Assembly (NCBI RefSeq): GCF_949628265.1
Contig: NC_088788.1
Coordinates: 1,426,001-1,490,000, forward strand
Origin: Cloeon dipterum
Lineage: Eukaryota; Arthropoda; Insecta; Ephemeroptera; Baetidae
DNA: 64,000 nucleotides
Direction of reading: 5' to 3'
Part shown: one piece after another, positions 22,960 to 35,684 of the stretch
How positions within the stretch are numbered: position 1 is the stretch's first letter
How the letters are laid out: each line of letters begins with the position of its first letter
Notes under the pieces: generated by a model
Databases searched by the model: none
What the model saw: the letters and a program-made list of their open reading frames with translations, nothing else
What the model was told of the DNA's origin: nothing
Translations under genes and position numbers: made by a program

Positions 22960-23640
22960 TGTCCTTGTCGTCGCGGCCACAGGTATGCCATTTCATCTCA
23001 GGTTTTTGACCAGGCTTGACCACAATATTTTAGCAGATTTCTATTCCTTTCGTCGAGATCTGTCAGACAACCTGAACAAGTCTGAAAATTGCATGCACCT
23101 CAACGTCACGAGCGTCACCAACATTAACGTTTCCACGTTTTCACGTGCCAGTAACTTGCTTTCAATTATGTATATATTTTTTAAAAATATAATGATGCAG
23201 TGACCGCCAACACCAGCTCCGCCATGTTCGTGTCCTCCATCCTGTCCGAACGTCACTTACTTGCGAAATCATTTTGTTTCACGAATGGTCCATATTTTTG
23301 CAGTCCCTGCGCTGTTCACCAATGCGACTAAAAAGGGAAAAGTCGGCCAGTGATTATTATTAAATTTTTAGTGACTATCTTATAAATAAGGATTTATCTT
23401 AATTTTATTGTGAATAAATTTCGGCATCCAAATTACCACTCACAGTTAAATTTGAAACTTTTATTCCGGATTTAATAGGGGAAAGTGTCATGTACAGATA
23501 ATGGACGCCACTGGATATTCATTGGACCGACTTTCGACAGCTGGTGCTTGAACTTCAAGAAGCTGCCAGCAGGATTGATCACAGACATCGATTTATTTTA
23601 TCGAACAAAACACAAATAACTTTTGAGTACAAAACCCTGG
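22960..23640 (+). pseudogene. Decayed lectin fragments, including a CTLD4-like exon
   Basis: Near 22950 a hydrophobic signal-like stretch reads LTLVLVVAATG. At 23070-23110 NKSENCMHLNVTSVT is a CTLD remnant, and at 23205-23330 a Cys/Pro-rich block recurs. At 23488-23620 there is a shrunken copy of the last LOL exon (FIGPTF, then SWCLNFKKLPAGLITDID) that lacks the NGDGTD loop and the CGP.PY end. No usable gene remains. Confidence 0.6.
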
Positions 23641-23849
23641 TCGGTGCACGGCTCAGCTCATACAATAAAGGAAAAAATGATGGAAGGAAAGCTTAAATTT
23701 TATGTATTTCTACCGCATCGTAAATCGAGCTTGAAATTTAAGTAGCAAATCTACTGACATATTTTTCATAATTTACATATAGATAGACACCCGCTCAATA
23801 TTTTCGAAATGCTAATACGCATCACGAAAAGAAGTGAAAAATTGGTCGT

Positions 23850-24074
23850 TCCAATTAATGCGTTATGCAACACCAAATAACAATATTCTTTCACTGACTT
23901 TTTGAATGGAGCTTTCCAACGTCCATAATTTGGCTCAAAAAGGTTTGGGGAAAACACTTTGTGACATCAACAGTCCGTCACACACATAGCAGGAAGTTCG
24001 GAGTTTCACAATTCATGCTGAAAACTTCTGCCTCTGTCTGAACAAACAGCTCTTTTACAACGTAGAAAGTCAAA
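23850..24074 (+). promoter_or_regulatory. Class B upstream block of LOL3
   Basis: Shares TTCCAATTAATGCGT, AACACTTTGTGACATCAAC, GTCACACACATAGCAGGAAG and CATGCTGAAAACTTC with LOL7 and, less fully, LOL2. Confidence 0.5.
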
Positions 24075-27000
24075 ATGAGGGTTTTGGTGCTTTCAACGAT
24101 CATATCAGTGCTAATAATTGTGAATTTTCAGGTGAAAGTTTTGATGGATATGTAATTATGTTGTGATCTTGTCTAAATTAGAAAAATTTTAAAATTTAGT
24201 TCGTTCTTTGCGGCGGTAGAAGTCCTCAATTACGGAAACGTTTACTTTCAAAAGGTAAAAAAGGATAATAATTAATCTGGTCAAATGTTTAGAAAACCTG
24301 AAGCATTCGAGACGACCTTTTATTATCAAGTGTTGCGGAGGTTCGAAATGTTCGGCATCTTTTATGCGCAAACCACCGCGACGTTCGAGCGATTTGAACA
24401 CGAATAACACTTCAATCCTTAAAAAAGCCAGCACTCCGTATGAATATTATGAGAATGAGAAGCACGAAGCAAACTTATTTAATATTATTTTTATTTTAGA
24501 GGACATTTTCAAACAGCTGAAACCAAAATCGACAGCATCGATTATGAAAATAAGGCTATCTCTGAGTCGGATAGAACCTCCTCTGAACCAAACCAAAATC
24601 CCATTGAAACAGAAACAATTTCCTCTAATCAAGGCATCACGTCATCAGAGACTACCGCCACGACTTCTCAAAGTGACACAACAAAATTTATTGCGGAAAA
24701 TACACCTTGTATGTCGACGAAATTTACGAACCACGAATATTTCTGACGTATTCAACAGCTGAGAAGAAAGCAGAATCAACCACAAATCCACCTACAAGCA
24801 TCTCACCAGCAGCAGAAGCGAAAACAACCCTGACCACAGCTGCGGCAACCACAAATTTGGTAACCACCACCCCAAGAGCTGCAACCACGACCACTACCAC
24901 CTCGACATCAACAACTACGACCGCTAAACCAATAAATGCAGGCTCAAATTTATTAGCAGAGATGATTTTTAAAATTAAAATTGGTTTTTAGCTAGCTTGT
25001 GAACTGTCTCGGTGCGAAAACTTCACTTTCATCGCAAACCAGGTTTTATTTTAATCATTTTAAGAATTTAAAAACGTGAAATCAACTCTTCAAACCTTAA
25101 TTTTATTTAAAAATTTCAAATAACTGTTGAAATATTGAAAATTCATAAATACTATATATAACACACAAAATTAACTCGTTTTGCACAAAATTTATTCAGA
25201 GCGTATCATCAGTGATCAGCGCAAGCACGAGTAAGAGGAAAATTATAAATACCGCCGGAGATGCCTTGATTTTTGCCCTTTGTATTTAGGCAAGCAAATT
25301 ATTAGAAACGGAATGACGTTTCTGTTTTCGTCAGCAGTAGCGACTCAAGTTGACGCGGCCAGGAACTGCTTCTCGCGCAATTTGAATTTAGTTTCTGTGC
25401 AAGACGCGCTAAAAATGAGTATTATTCAAAAATTGCTTACGGGTATGTTTTAATTTTATTCATTTCTTTATATAAATTGTTTTCAAACGATTTAAAGATG
25501 TTGGCACTGCTTCTGCCGTCTGGACGATTGGCTCCAACGAAGGCAACATGTCGTGCCAAAATTACAATTTGAGTTTCGCCTGGTGCAACCAAAAAAGAGA
25601 AATCGTCCTTCCCGCGATCATGCAGGAAATGAACAGTTTGGAAATTGTTCAAAAAGGACTCACGGCGTCCATGATTAACGGTGCTGCCGTCTTGAAAACG
25701 TCAGATTCTAATTCACTGTTTCCTTATTTTTGCGAGGTAAAGACACTCGATTAATTGGTTAAATTAGTATATATTTAAAAACTGATAAATTAGCCAAAAG
25801 ACGATTTTCAAGACTCTTGCCTCCCATTGAAGTGCAACAAAGACGTAATTATATGTTTCGTATTAATTCTGACGTGTATCCATTAATTAATTTTCGAATT
25901 TATAGAGCGCATTATTTGACGCAATCGGGAATGTTAAGGGTAAATCGTGAAACCTAGAAAAATTCTTATTTTAACTTTATTTTAAGACGGGGAAAAGTAT
26001 GGGAAATGGACACGCACCTGCGACACATTGTACCTTTTCTCTAACAAGCTTGTTAGTATTAAATATGTTATGATTTTATTAAAAATAAATACAAAATTCA
26101 ATCCTCTAAAGGGCACTTGGCAGCGGAGTTGGGACCTTTGCTGCAGTTTAGGCATGAAACCAATATCGTTTAGCTCGGCGGCCGACTTCGAGTGTTTGAG
26201 CAACACGACTAAAGCGAACTGGACGCTAAACTGGAATTATTGGTCGGCTGGACGCGCAATGGGCACTTAAGGAAAGTGGGCCTGGTGTCCAGGGGCCGTC
26301 AACCTTCCCGACTCGCTTTCGTGGGCTCCGGGGCAACCGGACAATAATCAGCCCGATGAGAATTGCCTTCATTTGCAAGTGACGAAAAATTCGAGCGGTG
26401 TACGTTTGTCAGACCGAAACTGCAGCCATAAATACGTCATGGCTTGCCAGGTGGAATCAATGTTTTATGTTTGTGAATTTGTTGAGATTTAAGATGTTTT
26501 AAGGGCGACGCGATGATGGCGTCAAATTGCAACAAGCCAAACTGTCCGATGGAGTGCAGTAAAAATGCAAGATCTGTTTTTCCTTTAAAATCTTTTTTTA
26601 ACAATATTTAAAACATAATAGGAATCATTTTTCACAAAGGGAATAATTAAAGGTTAGTGATTTGAGCCTAAATTTAGTGAAAATTGTTTAGTCTTCTCTT
26701 TCAGATCTATTTGTTCACGGCCAGTGGAATGCCGGTTGTGGCAAGGATTATCTGTTTTCGGCTGCAACTGTGAATTTTAATTTAAAAATTTATATCTTCT
26801 CTTTAAAAAATAATAACGATTAGTTGGATTGGTTGGGTGCGTGGAATTATTGCTGCTCCATTGGAATGAAACTGGCATCGATTGAAGCTCTAGAGGAATT
26901 GAGTTGTCTTACGAACATGGTTGCGAAATATCCCAGAGCGGGTAAAATATTGATATTTCCAATTCAAATGAATTTGACACTTTTTTAAACTCCTATCAGT

Positions 27001-28772
27001 CTACCCTGATCAATGTGGAAAGGATTTCTGGACATCTGGCACAAACCGCGGCTGTCCAGGAGCACACTTCTGGTGTTCAGAGAATGAAAAATTGAACAAG
27101 GAAGAACTAGGAAACTGGAAAAACGGGCAAATGCCCTCGGAGAGTGCTGATCAGTGCATTTTCATTAATTTGTCAAATTCGACTTTGAGTGAGACTTATT
27201 TGGGCGCTGATTCTTGTACCGAACAAAAGCCATTTCTTTGCGAAGTGATATTTTATTTCTATATTTTTCCACTCTAATGTGTTTTTTGTGTCTTTCAGGT
27301 CTTGCAACCGGGCAATAAATCTTTGCAAATCGAACGCACTTGCAAGGAAATTTGGGGCGTGACAGACAGTGAAGTGATTGATATAATCATGAATCCAAGC
27401 GGCGACGTTGTCAACCAAAGACGCAATCTCAAAGTGCGGCTAAACAAAATAATTTGAATAATTTTCAAATTCGTAAATTTTGCTTCGCAGTGTTATATAA
27501 GGTGCTGCGGGAAAAAAGGACACGTTGTAAATATATTTCTTGAGTTCGCTTTTTAAAAATCGAATTAAATCTGATTATGGAAAAGATAAAAAGTGGGTCA
27601 CTGGTGACGGAACAAATTTTGCGCAGCTTGGAGGATTTGACGGCCGACGACCCGCAAGAAATGCAGAATGGCTTTGGAAACTTTGATTCCTGCGCTTCCA
27701 TTCGTAAAAGCTTTTCTATGCCATTAACATAATTGAAGCGCAAAATCTTTCACAGAGTCTACTGACGAATGCAACACGACGGCCCAGGTGTTCGGGTGTG
27801 GCAAGAAAAATGCTCCAGATCTGACTTTAGGACTCGTCACTGCCAACAAAGGAGACGCCACTGTGATTTTTAGAACTAACTTTCATACTGAATTAAATCT
27901 TTGAACTTTGTATTGATCAGGTTTTAGTAACTGCCACAGGGGGAATTCAAACCCCCGGGAGAGTGTGTCCTCTGTATCCAGCAGCAAGTTGTGTACCAAA
28001 TGTAATCTTACTAAATTTAGACAAATTTACAGTAAGATTAACTAATGTTGTTCTTGCAGCAAGCAAATATCGATGAACTTAAAAACACGGGATCATGTAA
28101 TCAATTTTCTTTTCTTTCATCTGGAGCATCATTTTAAGTTTTAATATTGAGACAATCGAAAATCAAAGTATTTTTCATAATTAAATATCTTTTAATTAAA
28201 TTATATTAAAAGGTGGATTCCCCGTCAAAAATATGTGTTTCCCGCTCACGGCAAAAGTTCAATGAATAAAGGTGTAACTTTTATTCCAGCATTGGGGGGA
28301 GGTGTCATGGCAACGTTGAATGGAAAAAAATACTTTATGAAATACGTCTATTATGAGGGAATTGTAAGTAATTGAAACAGTAAATAAATGCCTCGAAATA
28401 ACAATATTTTTTTTCTAACTTTAGACCGACGCTCAAGCAGAAGCAAACTACTGCTGCAAACTTGGCAGCCACCTTGCCATCTTCGAAAGCTTAGCGGATT
28501 TCAAAGATTTTGGGACACTTTGGCAAGGTATCACGGATTATTCAGGCCACGTGGCTTACATTGGGCCGACTTTCGACAACGGCGATGGCACCGACAGCTG
28601 GTGCTTGACCTTTAAGAGGCTGCCAGCAGGATTGATCACAGACATCAACTCATTTTATCGCAACCAGCAGTGGAACTCGACTACAATTTTCTTGAGGCAA
28701 GGCGCTGGATTAGAAATTTTTCCAAAAGGAAGTGGGGCTCACCGAGTTTTGTGTGGTCCAATTCCTTACTAA
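24075..28772 (+). pseudogene. LOL3: CTLD x3 - OBP - CTLD gene with a stop in CTLD2
   Basis: Signal peptide MRVLVLSTIISVLIIVNFQ and the full plan: Ser/Thr segments, CTLD1 25290-25736, CTLD2 26112-26450, CTLD3 26824-27244, OBP 27299-27862, CTLD4 28425-28772. In CTLD2 the codons read GGC ACT TAA GGA where the other six copies have a Thr or Ile followed by TGG, so a conserved Trp is now a stop (26268-26270). All other exons read stay open, so the loss is recent or the stop is polymorphic. The intron that splits CTLD4 in the other genes is gone: TGGCAAGGTATCACGGAT reads straight through in frame. Poly(A) signal at 29049-29054. Called as a pseudogene with reserve. Confidence 0.75.
27299..27862 (+). 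other. OBP domain of LOL3
   Basis: Same four-exon cassette and six cysteines. Belongs to the second OBP subtype, with CNTTAQVFGCGKKNAPD, shared with LOL5 and LOL7. It lies downstream of the LOL3 stop codon, so it would not be made from a full-length message. Confidence 0.8.
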
Positions 28773-28774
28773 AG

Positions 28775-29400
28775 TATCAGAATTTTGATCAAATTATTGC
28801 AATCGTAGAAAGTATTTGGATTCTAGACATGTGTGATTGATTTTATGTTTGATATAATATGGAGTTTTTTTTGCTTGCCAACAAAATAATAAAAAGTAGC
28901 TGTTGTGTCTTATAATTATAGCTGCACGGTTGTTATTTGTATGACATCATTGATGTTTTTTTAATTAATTTTTTTGTGAAGTAAAATTTGTAAAAATATG
29001 CGGGCAGGAATAAAGGAGCTTCAATTTTTGTACCGTTTTATATAGACAAATAAAGATAACTAAATAAACAAATTGGTCAATTAATAAAATCACAAATTTT
29101 AGGGTAAAAAATCTAGCTGTTGCATAACATTCAAGGTTTTAATAAGGCATAAATAATAATGCATCCATTCGTTTTTTTTCGTTGATTTTTCTTTGTGAGT
29201 AGTACACAAAAATGGGTCCAGAATAATGCAGAAGTATCGCCAGCTCATTACATATAATTATTTCCTGCGGAAATTCTAACATAAAAAATATAAAAGAGCA
29301 TTCTTATTCCAGAGCAGCGGTAAAGGCGGTAAAAATTGCAATAACTTGAGATGCATAATTCTATCAGGGCGCGGAAGGAAGATTAAGTTAAATCACTCCA
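28775..29400. repeat. LOL3 3' flank and array-unit intergenic block (copy 2)
   Basis: The LOL3 3' UTR is followed from about 29110 by a shorter copy of the block at 22.4-22.9 kb and 42.0-42.5 kb, with TTGCATAACATTCAAGG, GTGAGTAGTACAC and CAGAGCAGCGGTAAAGG. Confidence 0.5.
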
Positions 29401-29407
29401 CCGCCGG

Positions 29408-29500
29408 AATGAAAACGGTCATGGCCTTGACCCTTGTCCTTGTCGCGACGATCCAGAATTTCATAAATTCCCAGCAATGTTAAATAATGACTGGGCGAAG
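29408..29500 (+). pseudogene. Orphan signal-peptide exon of another secreted-protein family
   Basis: Starting at the ATG near 29409 the frame reads MKTVMALTLVLVATIQNF, then INSQQC and a stop. It is a good signal peptide but is followed by no recognisable body. The matching sites at 22.94 and 42.54 kb have lost the frame or the ATG. This is probably the 5' end of the decayed lectin whose later exons appear at 22.96-23.3 and 42.8-43.2 kb. Confidence 0.4.
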
Positions 29501-29719
29501 AGAAATTAATTGCAAAGACCGTGCTATGCTAATAAAATACCATTATCACGGACATCACTTTCCAATATGTTTTCATCTTGAAACTTGTAATAAATGTAAA
29601 TTTACATAGTGTAATTCGAAATTAGCTAGCATGCATCACCTCTATTAGACTGTGACAAAAAACCTATGACTCTTTCAAAAGGCCGCCTAAAAAAAGGTTG
29701 TAATATTTCCTTGTTTATA

Positions 29720-30113
29720 TAGGTTCCCTGCTCTAATTTGGAAGCATTTAACTATTTCTGTTTACGTCCTGGGCTTTCATACTGCAAACAATTAAAATTC
29801 ATTTATATTATAAAGTGTGACGCGCGGTATTCCATTAAGATAAATTCAATGCAGCGAGTTCGGTTAGAAATTTAAAAAACCCTTTACCTCATGGGGATAG
29901 AAGAGCGCCTCATTAAAATTCCTGCCACAGCCTTGAGCCAGGTGCTTATTATTTGAAAAATTGGAAATTCTGTGTGTATGTGTGGGGGGACGCTGATGGC
30001 AATCATGCGTCACAGACGTGTCGGTGGAAAATTGGAAATTTCTGTTTCACTTTTTTAATGAAACCTATCGCTCTCTATTCTAACGGAAGCTGCAATGCAA
30101 CGTTGAAGCGAAA
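29720..30113 (+). promoter_or_regulatory. Class A upstream block of LOL4
   Basis: About 390 bp conserved before LOL4, LOL5 and LOL6. It starts at GGTTCCCTGCTCTAATTTGG and includes ATTCCATTAAGATAAATTCA, ACCCTTTACCTCATGGGG, a TG-rich run and a CRE-like GCGTCACAGACGTG. Confidence 0.55.
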
Positions 30114-33100
30114 ATGAGGATTTTGGTGCTTTTATCGATAGTGTCAGCGCTAATAATTGTGAAGTTTCAGGTGAGTCTTTTAATTGTGTTGAAAATAATT
30201 TATAAATAAAATGTTTTCGTGATGTTGTCTGTTAATAAACCAATTTTAAAAATATTCAGTTCGTTCTTTGCGGCGGTAAAAATCCTGGTTATCTTTCAAA
30301 AGGTCAGGATTCTTTTGAAAAAGTTTTTTTTTTTCAATAAATAACCAGGTCAAACGTTTAGAAAACCTGAAGAACTCGAGACGAATTTATATAATCAAGT
30401 GTTGTGGAGGTTCGAAATGTTCGGCATCTTTTACGCGTAAACCGACGCGACGTTCGAGTGCTTTCGAATCGAATAACACCCAGCAGCACATTAAAACATT
30501 CACCACTCAGTATATGAATTCGTGCAGCACGAAGCAAACTATTTAATATTATTTTCATTTAAGAGGACATTTTGAAACAGCCGAAACCGAAAATGAGAGG
30601 AGGGAATATGAAAATAAGGCTGAAACAACCCCCTCTGAACCAAACCAAAATTATCCCATTGCGACAGAAACAATTTCCTCTGATCAAGGCATCCCGTCCT
30701 CTGAGACAAAATATCCTAAAAGCACCTCTCCAGCAGCAGAAGCGAAAACAACCCTGACCACAGCTGCGAAAGTAGATAGACATTTGATTAATATTTAAAA
30801 TTAATATATATTAAAAAATTAAATTAGCGTAAAGACGATTTTCAAGACTCTTGCCTTCCTCTTAAGTGCAACAAAGACGTATGTGTCGTATTTATTTTGA
30901 CGCATCCATTATTTATATTCGAATTTATAGAGCACAGTGTTTGATGCAAATGGAAAAATTAAAGGTAAAATGTTAAACATGTGGAGAATGGATAAAAATC
31001 TATATATTAAGTGGTGAATTTATTTTTTAATTGAGTCTACAATAGCTACTCCCAGAGGCAATTATTAATAAAATGAATAAAAACAGAATAACATTATTTG
31101 GTGCTATTGTAAAATCAATTAAAATTCTAATTCTAGCTTTTTACAAAATAAAGCATTCTCTTAAATTCAGATGGAGAAAAGTACGGAAAGTGGACGCGCA
31201 CTTGCGACAAATCGTACCTTTTCTCTAACAAGCTTGTTAGTATTAAATTTTTAATATGTTTCATTAAAAATAAATAATTAATTAACTCCTCATAAAGGGA
31301 ACTTGGCAGCAGAATTGGGACTTTTGTTGCAGTTTGGGCATGCACCCGATATCGTTTAGCTCGGCGGCCGACTTTGAGTGTTTAGGCAAGACGACTAAAG
31401 CGAAGTGGACGCAAAACTGGAATTATTGGACGGCGGGACGCGCAATGGGCATCTGGGGTCAGTGGGCTTGGTGTCCAGGGGCCATCGACCTGCCCGACTC
31501 GCTTTCCTGGGCTCCTGGGCAACCGGACAATTATCAGAAAAACGAGAATTGCCTTCATTTGCAAGTGACCAAAAATGCGAGCGGAATAATTTTGTCAGAC
31601 CGGAATTGCAGCCATAAGTACGTCATGGCTTGCCAGGTGGGATCGCTGTTTTCTGTCCACGTTAATGTATATTGACAGCTAACATACAAATTCTGCATGG
31701 TTTTCAGGGCGACGCGTTGATGGCGCCCGACTGCAACAAACCAAAATGTCCGATGGAGTGTATTAAAAATGCAAGATTTTTCTTATCTTTAGGACTAATT
31801 TTTTTTACAATGTATTTAAAACGTCATAGGAATTGATTTTCACAAACGGAACGTTAACTGGTTTGTGATTTGATCCTAAAATTAGTGAAAATTGTTTGAT
31901 CTTCTCTTTCAGATCTGTTTGTTCACGGCCAGTGGAATGCCGGTTGTGGCAAGGATTATCTGTTTTCGAAAACAACTGTAATTTTTATTTTGAAATTAAA
32001 AATTTCTATTTATTAATATATTTTAATTAGCTGGATTGGTTCGGCGCTTGGAAATATTGCTGCTCAATTGGAATGAAATTGGCATCGATTGAAGCTCTAG
32101 AGGAATTAAGCTGTCTTACGAAAATGGTTGCGAAATATCCCGAAGCAGGTAGAATAGCGATATTTCCAATTAAAATGAATTTGACACTTTTATAAACTCT
32201 TATCTCAGTCTACCCTGATCAATGTGGAAAGGATTTCTGGACATCTGGAACCAACCGCGGTTGTCCAGGCTCTCACTTCTGGTGTTCTGACGACGAAAAA
32301 TTGAACAAGGAGGAAATAGCCAACTGGAAAAACGGGCAAATGCCCTCGGAGAGTTCTGATCAGTGCATTTTTATTAATTTGTCAAATGCGACTTTAAAAG
32401 AGACTTATTTGGGCGCTGACTCTTGTTCCAAGCAAAAACCGTTTCTTTGCGAGGTGATATTTTAATTCTATTTTTTTCCACTCCACTCCAATGTGCGTTT
32501 TTGCGTCTTTTCAGGCCTTGAAACCGGGCAATAAATCAATGCAAATCTCGCGCAGTTGCAGGGAAATTTGGGGTGTGAAAGAGAGTGAAGTGAATAGCAT
32601 AATCATGAATCCAAGCGGAAACGTCCTCAAACAAAGACGCAATCTGAAAGTGCGGCTACGCAAATTAATTGGAGTAATTTTTAAAATATTTAATATATTT
32701 TCGCTTCGCAGTGTTATATAAGGTGCTGCGGGAAAAAAGGACACGTTGTAAATATATTTCTTGAGTTCCCTTTTTAAAAATCAAATTAAATCTGATTATG
32801 GAAAAGATAAAAACCGGGTCGCTGGTGACGGATGAAATTTTGCGCAATATAGAGGACTTGACGTCCGACGACCCACAAGAAATGCAAAATGGCTTTGAAA
32901 ACTTTGATTCCTGCACTTCCATCCGTTAGCTTTTTATAAGTGCAAACTCTATTGCAAAGCATAATTTTTTGCAGAGTCTACTGACGAGTGCCACACGATG
33001 GCCCAGATGTTCCAGTGTGGCAAGAAAAATGATCCAGACCTGACTTTAGGTCTCGTAACTGCCATCAAAGGAGACGCCACTGTGATTTTTAGAATTAATC

Positions 33101-34010
33101 TTCATACTGAATTAAATCTTTTAACTTTGTATTGATCAGGTTTTAGAAACTGCCACAGGGGGAATTAAAACCAGCGATAGATTGTGTCCTTTGCCTACAG
33201 CAGCAAGTTGTGTACCAAATGTAATCTTAATAAATTTAAGACTAATTTACAAAAAATGATAAACTAATCTCGTTCTTGCAGCAAGCAAATATTGATGAAC
33301 TTAAAAACACGGGATCATGTAATGATTGATAAATTTTCTTTTCGCCGATAAGCCTTAATTCAAAGTTAAATATTGAGATAGTAGAGAAAATTGAATTATT
33401 TTACCATTTTGGATAATTATTCCCCAACAATATTAATAATTTCAATAGAAATACAAAAAAATCACTCAGGTCGTATTTTTATTTCAGCATTAGGAGGAAA
33501 TATGACGACAGCCTCGAATGGCAAAAAATACTTTACAACACTTAACACAGCAGGAATTGTAAGTAATTCTATCAGTTAATAAATGTATCTAAACATTATT
33601 TCTATTTAAATTCAGAGCGACATTCAAGCAGAAGACTCCTGCTGCAAACTTGGCAGCCACCTTGCCATCTTCGAAAGCCCAGCGGATTTAGACGCTTTTT
33701 TGCAAAGCTGGCAACGTAAAAAAGATCGATACATTATTTCGTTTGTCAATTGGGAGCTGGAACAAATATTGCAGAAAATGGTGGCTACAAATTTTTCATT
33801 GGATCAACTTTCGACAACGGTGATGGCACCGACAGTTGGTGCTTGAACTTCAAGAAGCTGCCGACAGGATTGATCACAGACATCAACTCATTTTATCGCT
33901 ACGATCAGTTGACCACGACTAAAATTTACTTGAAGAAAACCCCCGGATTAGAATTAGGTGCAAAAAAAGACGTGGTTAAAGGATTAATATGTGGCCCACT
34001 TCCCTACTAG
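30114..34010 (+). CDS. LOL4: CTLD x2 - OBP - CTLD fusion protein (CTLD1 absent)
   Basis: Signal peptide MRILVLLSIVSALIIVKFQ, a shortened basic segment, KCCGGSKC, then one Ser/Thr-rich exon ending TTLTTAAK at a donor GTAGAT. The next exon is the leader of CTLD2 (RKDDFQDSCLPLKCNKD), so CTLD1 and its leader are missing. The frame is kept because both ends of the lost block are phase 0. Domains: CTLD2 31298-31636, CTLD3 32031-32453, OBP 32516-33081, CTLD4 33616-34010. CTLD4 differs most from its siblings near the end (YDQLTTTKIYLKK and KGLICGPLPY). No stop or frameshift was seen. Product roughly 780-800 aa. No clean AATAAA was seen close downstream. Confidence 0.83.
32516..33081 (+). other. OBP domain of LOL4
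   Basis: Standard cassette. Helix 1 differs from the others (SCREIWGVKESEVNSII) and the subtype end reads CHTMAQMFQCGKKNDPD. Six cysteines are kept. Confidence 0.82.
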
Positions 34011-34770
34011 AGTATTTCTTTCGTAGAAGTCATTATTATTTTGTGTGTTGGTTATGGTGTTTTTTTTTGTTTGCGAACAAAATAATCAAAAACAGCTGTC
34101 TCAAATTACAGCTATAGCTGATGGATGTTTGACACCGTTCAAGTTTCATCATATATTTTGAGACCGAGTGTCCTATACCAAGAAATGTTGTACACTCGAA
34201 TTCCAGTTTGAAGTTTGAACAAATATAAAAATAGGACAAAATGTTTTTGTCTGAATGCATAGAAATTTTTAGGCGTGACCAGAGGCATGCGACTTTTTCT
34301 TTTCAACCTTTTCTCCCACCATCACCTGCTTAATTCAACCCCTCTATGCGGAAGCTAGCTGGGAGGAGGTCATTGTAAGCTTGTTATTTCCCCACTAGAA
34401 TTTATTTAGTCACCACCTCCTTGCGCCCTGAGGCGGAGAGGTGATGATCATATTCTGTAGAGATTCGCCCAAAACGCGAGTTTCCTTAATAAATAATTTA
34501 AAAGTGCAATAAATTGAGTTGTATGATTAATGTCGAGATTGGCCTCACGTGAGATCAACTTATCAATAATTAGTCTACCTTTGCAATCGCCCTTCTGGCG
34601 GTGGTGGAGACTCGAGGACACGGGGCTACCCTGACGGCCCATTCGGCAACAGGGGTTTCTGTGTGTCTTTATAATTACAGCTGGTTGTTATTTATATGAT
34701 GATTTTTCGACATAGTGTGAACTATAATTTTGAGTACTGCTACCTAATGTTGTATACTCTATTCACATTT
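34011..34770. other. LOL4 3' flank with an unrelated insert
   Basis: Sequence like the other LOL 3' flanks (AACAAAATAATCAAAAACAG, CTACACTCGAATTCCAGTTT) is interrupted at about 34270-34655 by a stretch with higher GC that is absent from the other flanks. The flank resumes at TGTCTTTATAATTACAGCTG. The insert has no supported gene. Confidence 0.45.
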
Positions 34771-34779
34771 TTTAAAAAA

Positions 34780-35000
34780 TAACGATGCAGCGAGCGCCAA
34801 CACCAGGTCCTCCGCCATGTTCGTGTCCTCCATCCTGTCCGAACGTCGCTTTTGCGAAATCATTTTGATTCTCGAATGCGGTACATCAAACGTGCCATAA
34901 TTTTGCAGTCTGCGCTGTTCCCCGATGTGACAAAAAAAACGGGAAAGTCGAGTATCTCTCTGTTTAAATTTTCCATTTTGCATTGCGTCTCAATATAAAT
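34780..35000 (+). pseudogene. Decayed lectin fragment
   Basis: Matches 23205-23340 and 43005-43120: GCGCCAACACCAGGTCCTCC, TGTCCGAACGTCGCTT and TTTGCAGTCTGCGCTGTTC. No intact exon remains. Confidence 0.45.
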
Positions 35001-35261
35001 TTCACATCAAGTGATTGCGGTACAGCAATAATGGCCGCTTATATACGTTTTCAGCTAATAGCATCGTTTTATCTAGCATTATTTTGAGCATCACACATTA
35101 CATGAAATAAAAAATTATCAAATAATCATCCAGATATGGTTCAATTTGGCGGCGCAGTTCCTCTAACTGATTTTTGATTTTGCATCACATTCAAACATTG
35201 CAAACCAATAATACACAACATTTAATTAATTTAATTAGAAATGTTCTTCTTTTATGTGCTC

Positions 35262-35684
35262 CAGGTTCCCTGCTCTAATTTGGAAGCATTTAACTATTGC
35301 TGTTTACGTCCTGGGCTTTCATTCTGCCAATAATTAAAATTCATTTAAATTATAAAGTTTGAGACGCGCGGTATTCCATTAAGATAAATTCAATGCAGCG
35401 CTATGATCAGAAATTTAAAAACCCTTTACCTCATGGGGGATAGAAGAATTGGAATAAAAAATTAACACCAAATACGAAGAGCGCCTCATTAAAATTCCTG
35501 CCACAGCTTTGAGCCAGGTGCTTATATTGTGTGAAAAATTGGGCAATCTGTGTGTGCGTGTGGGGGACGCTGATGGCAATGATGCGTCACAGACGTGTAG
35601 GTGGAAAATTTCTGTTTCACACTTTCTACTGAAACCTATCGCTCTGTTGTAACGGAAGCTGCTATACAACATATAGACACCAAA
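35262..35684 (+). promoter_or_regulatory. Class A upstream block of LOL5
   Basis: Close copy of the blocks before LOL4 and LOL6, from GGTTCCCTGCTCTAATTTGG to the ATG, including GATGCGTCACAGACGTG and TGGAAAATTTCTGTTTCAC. Confidence 0.55.
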
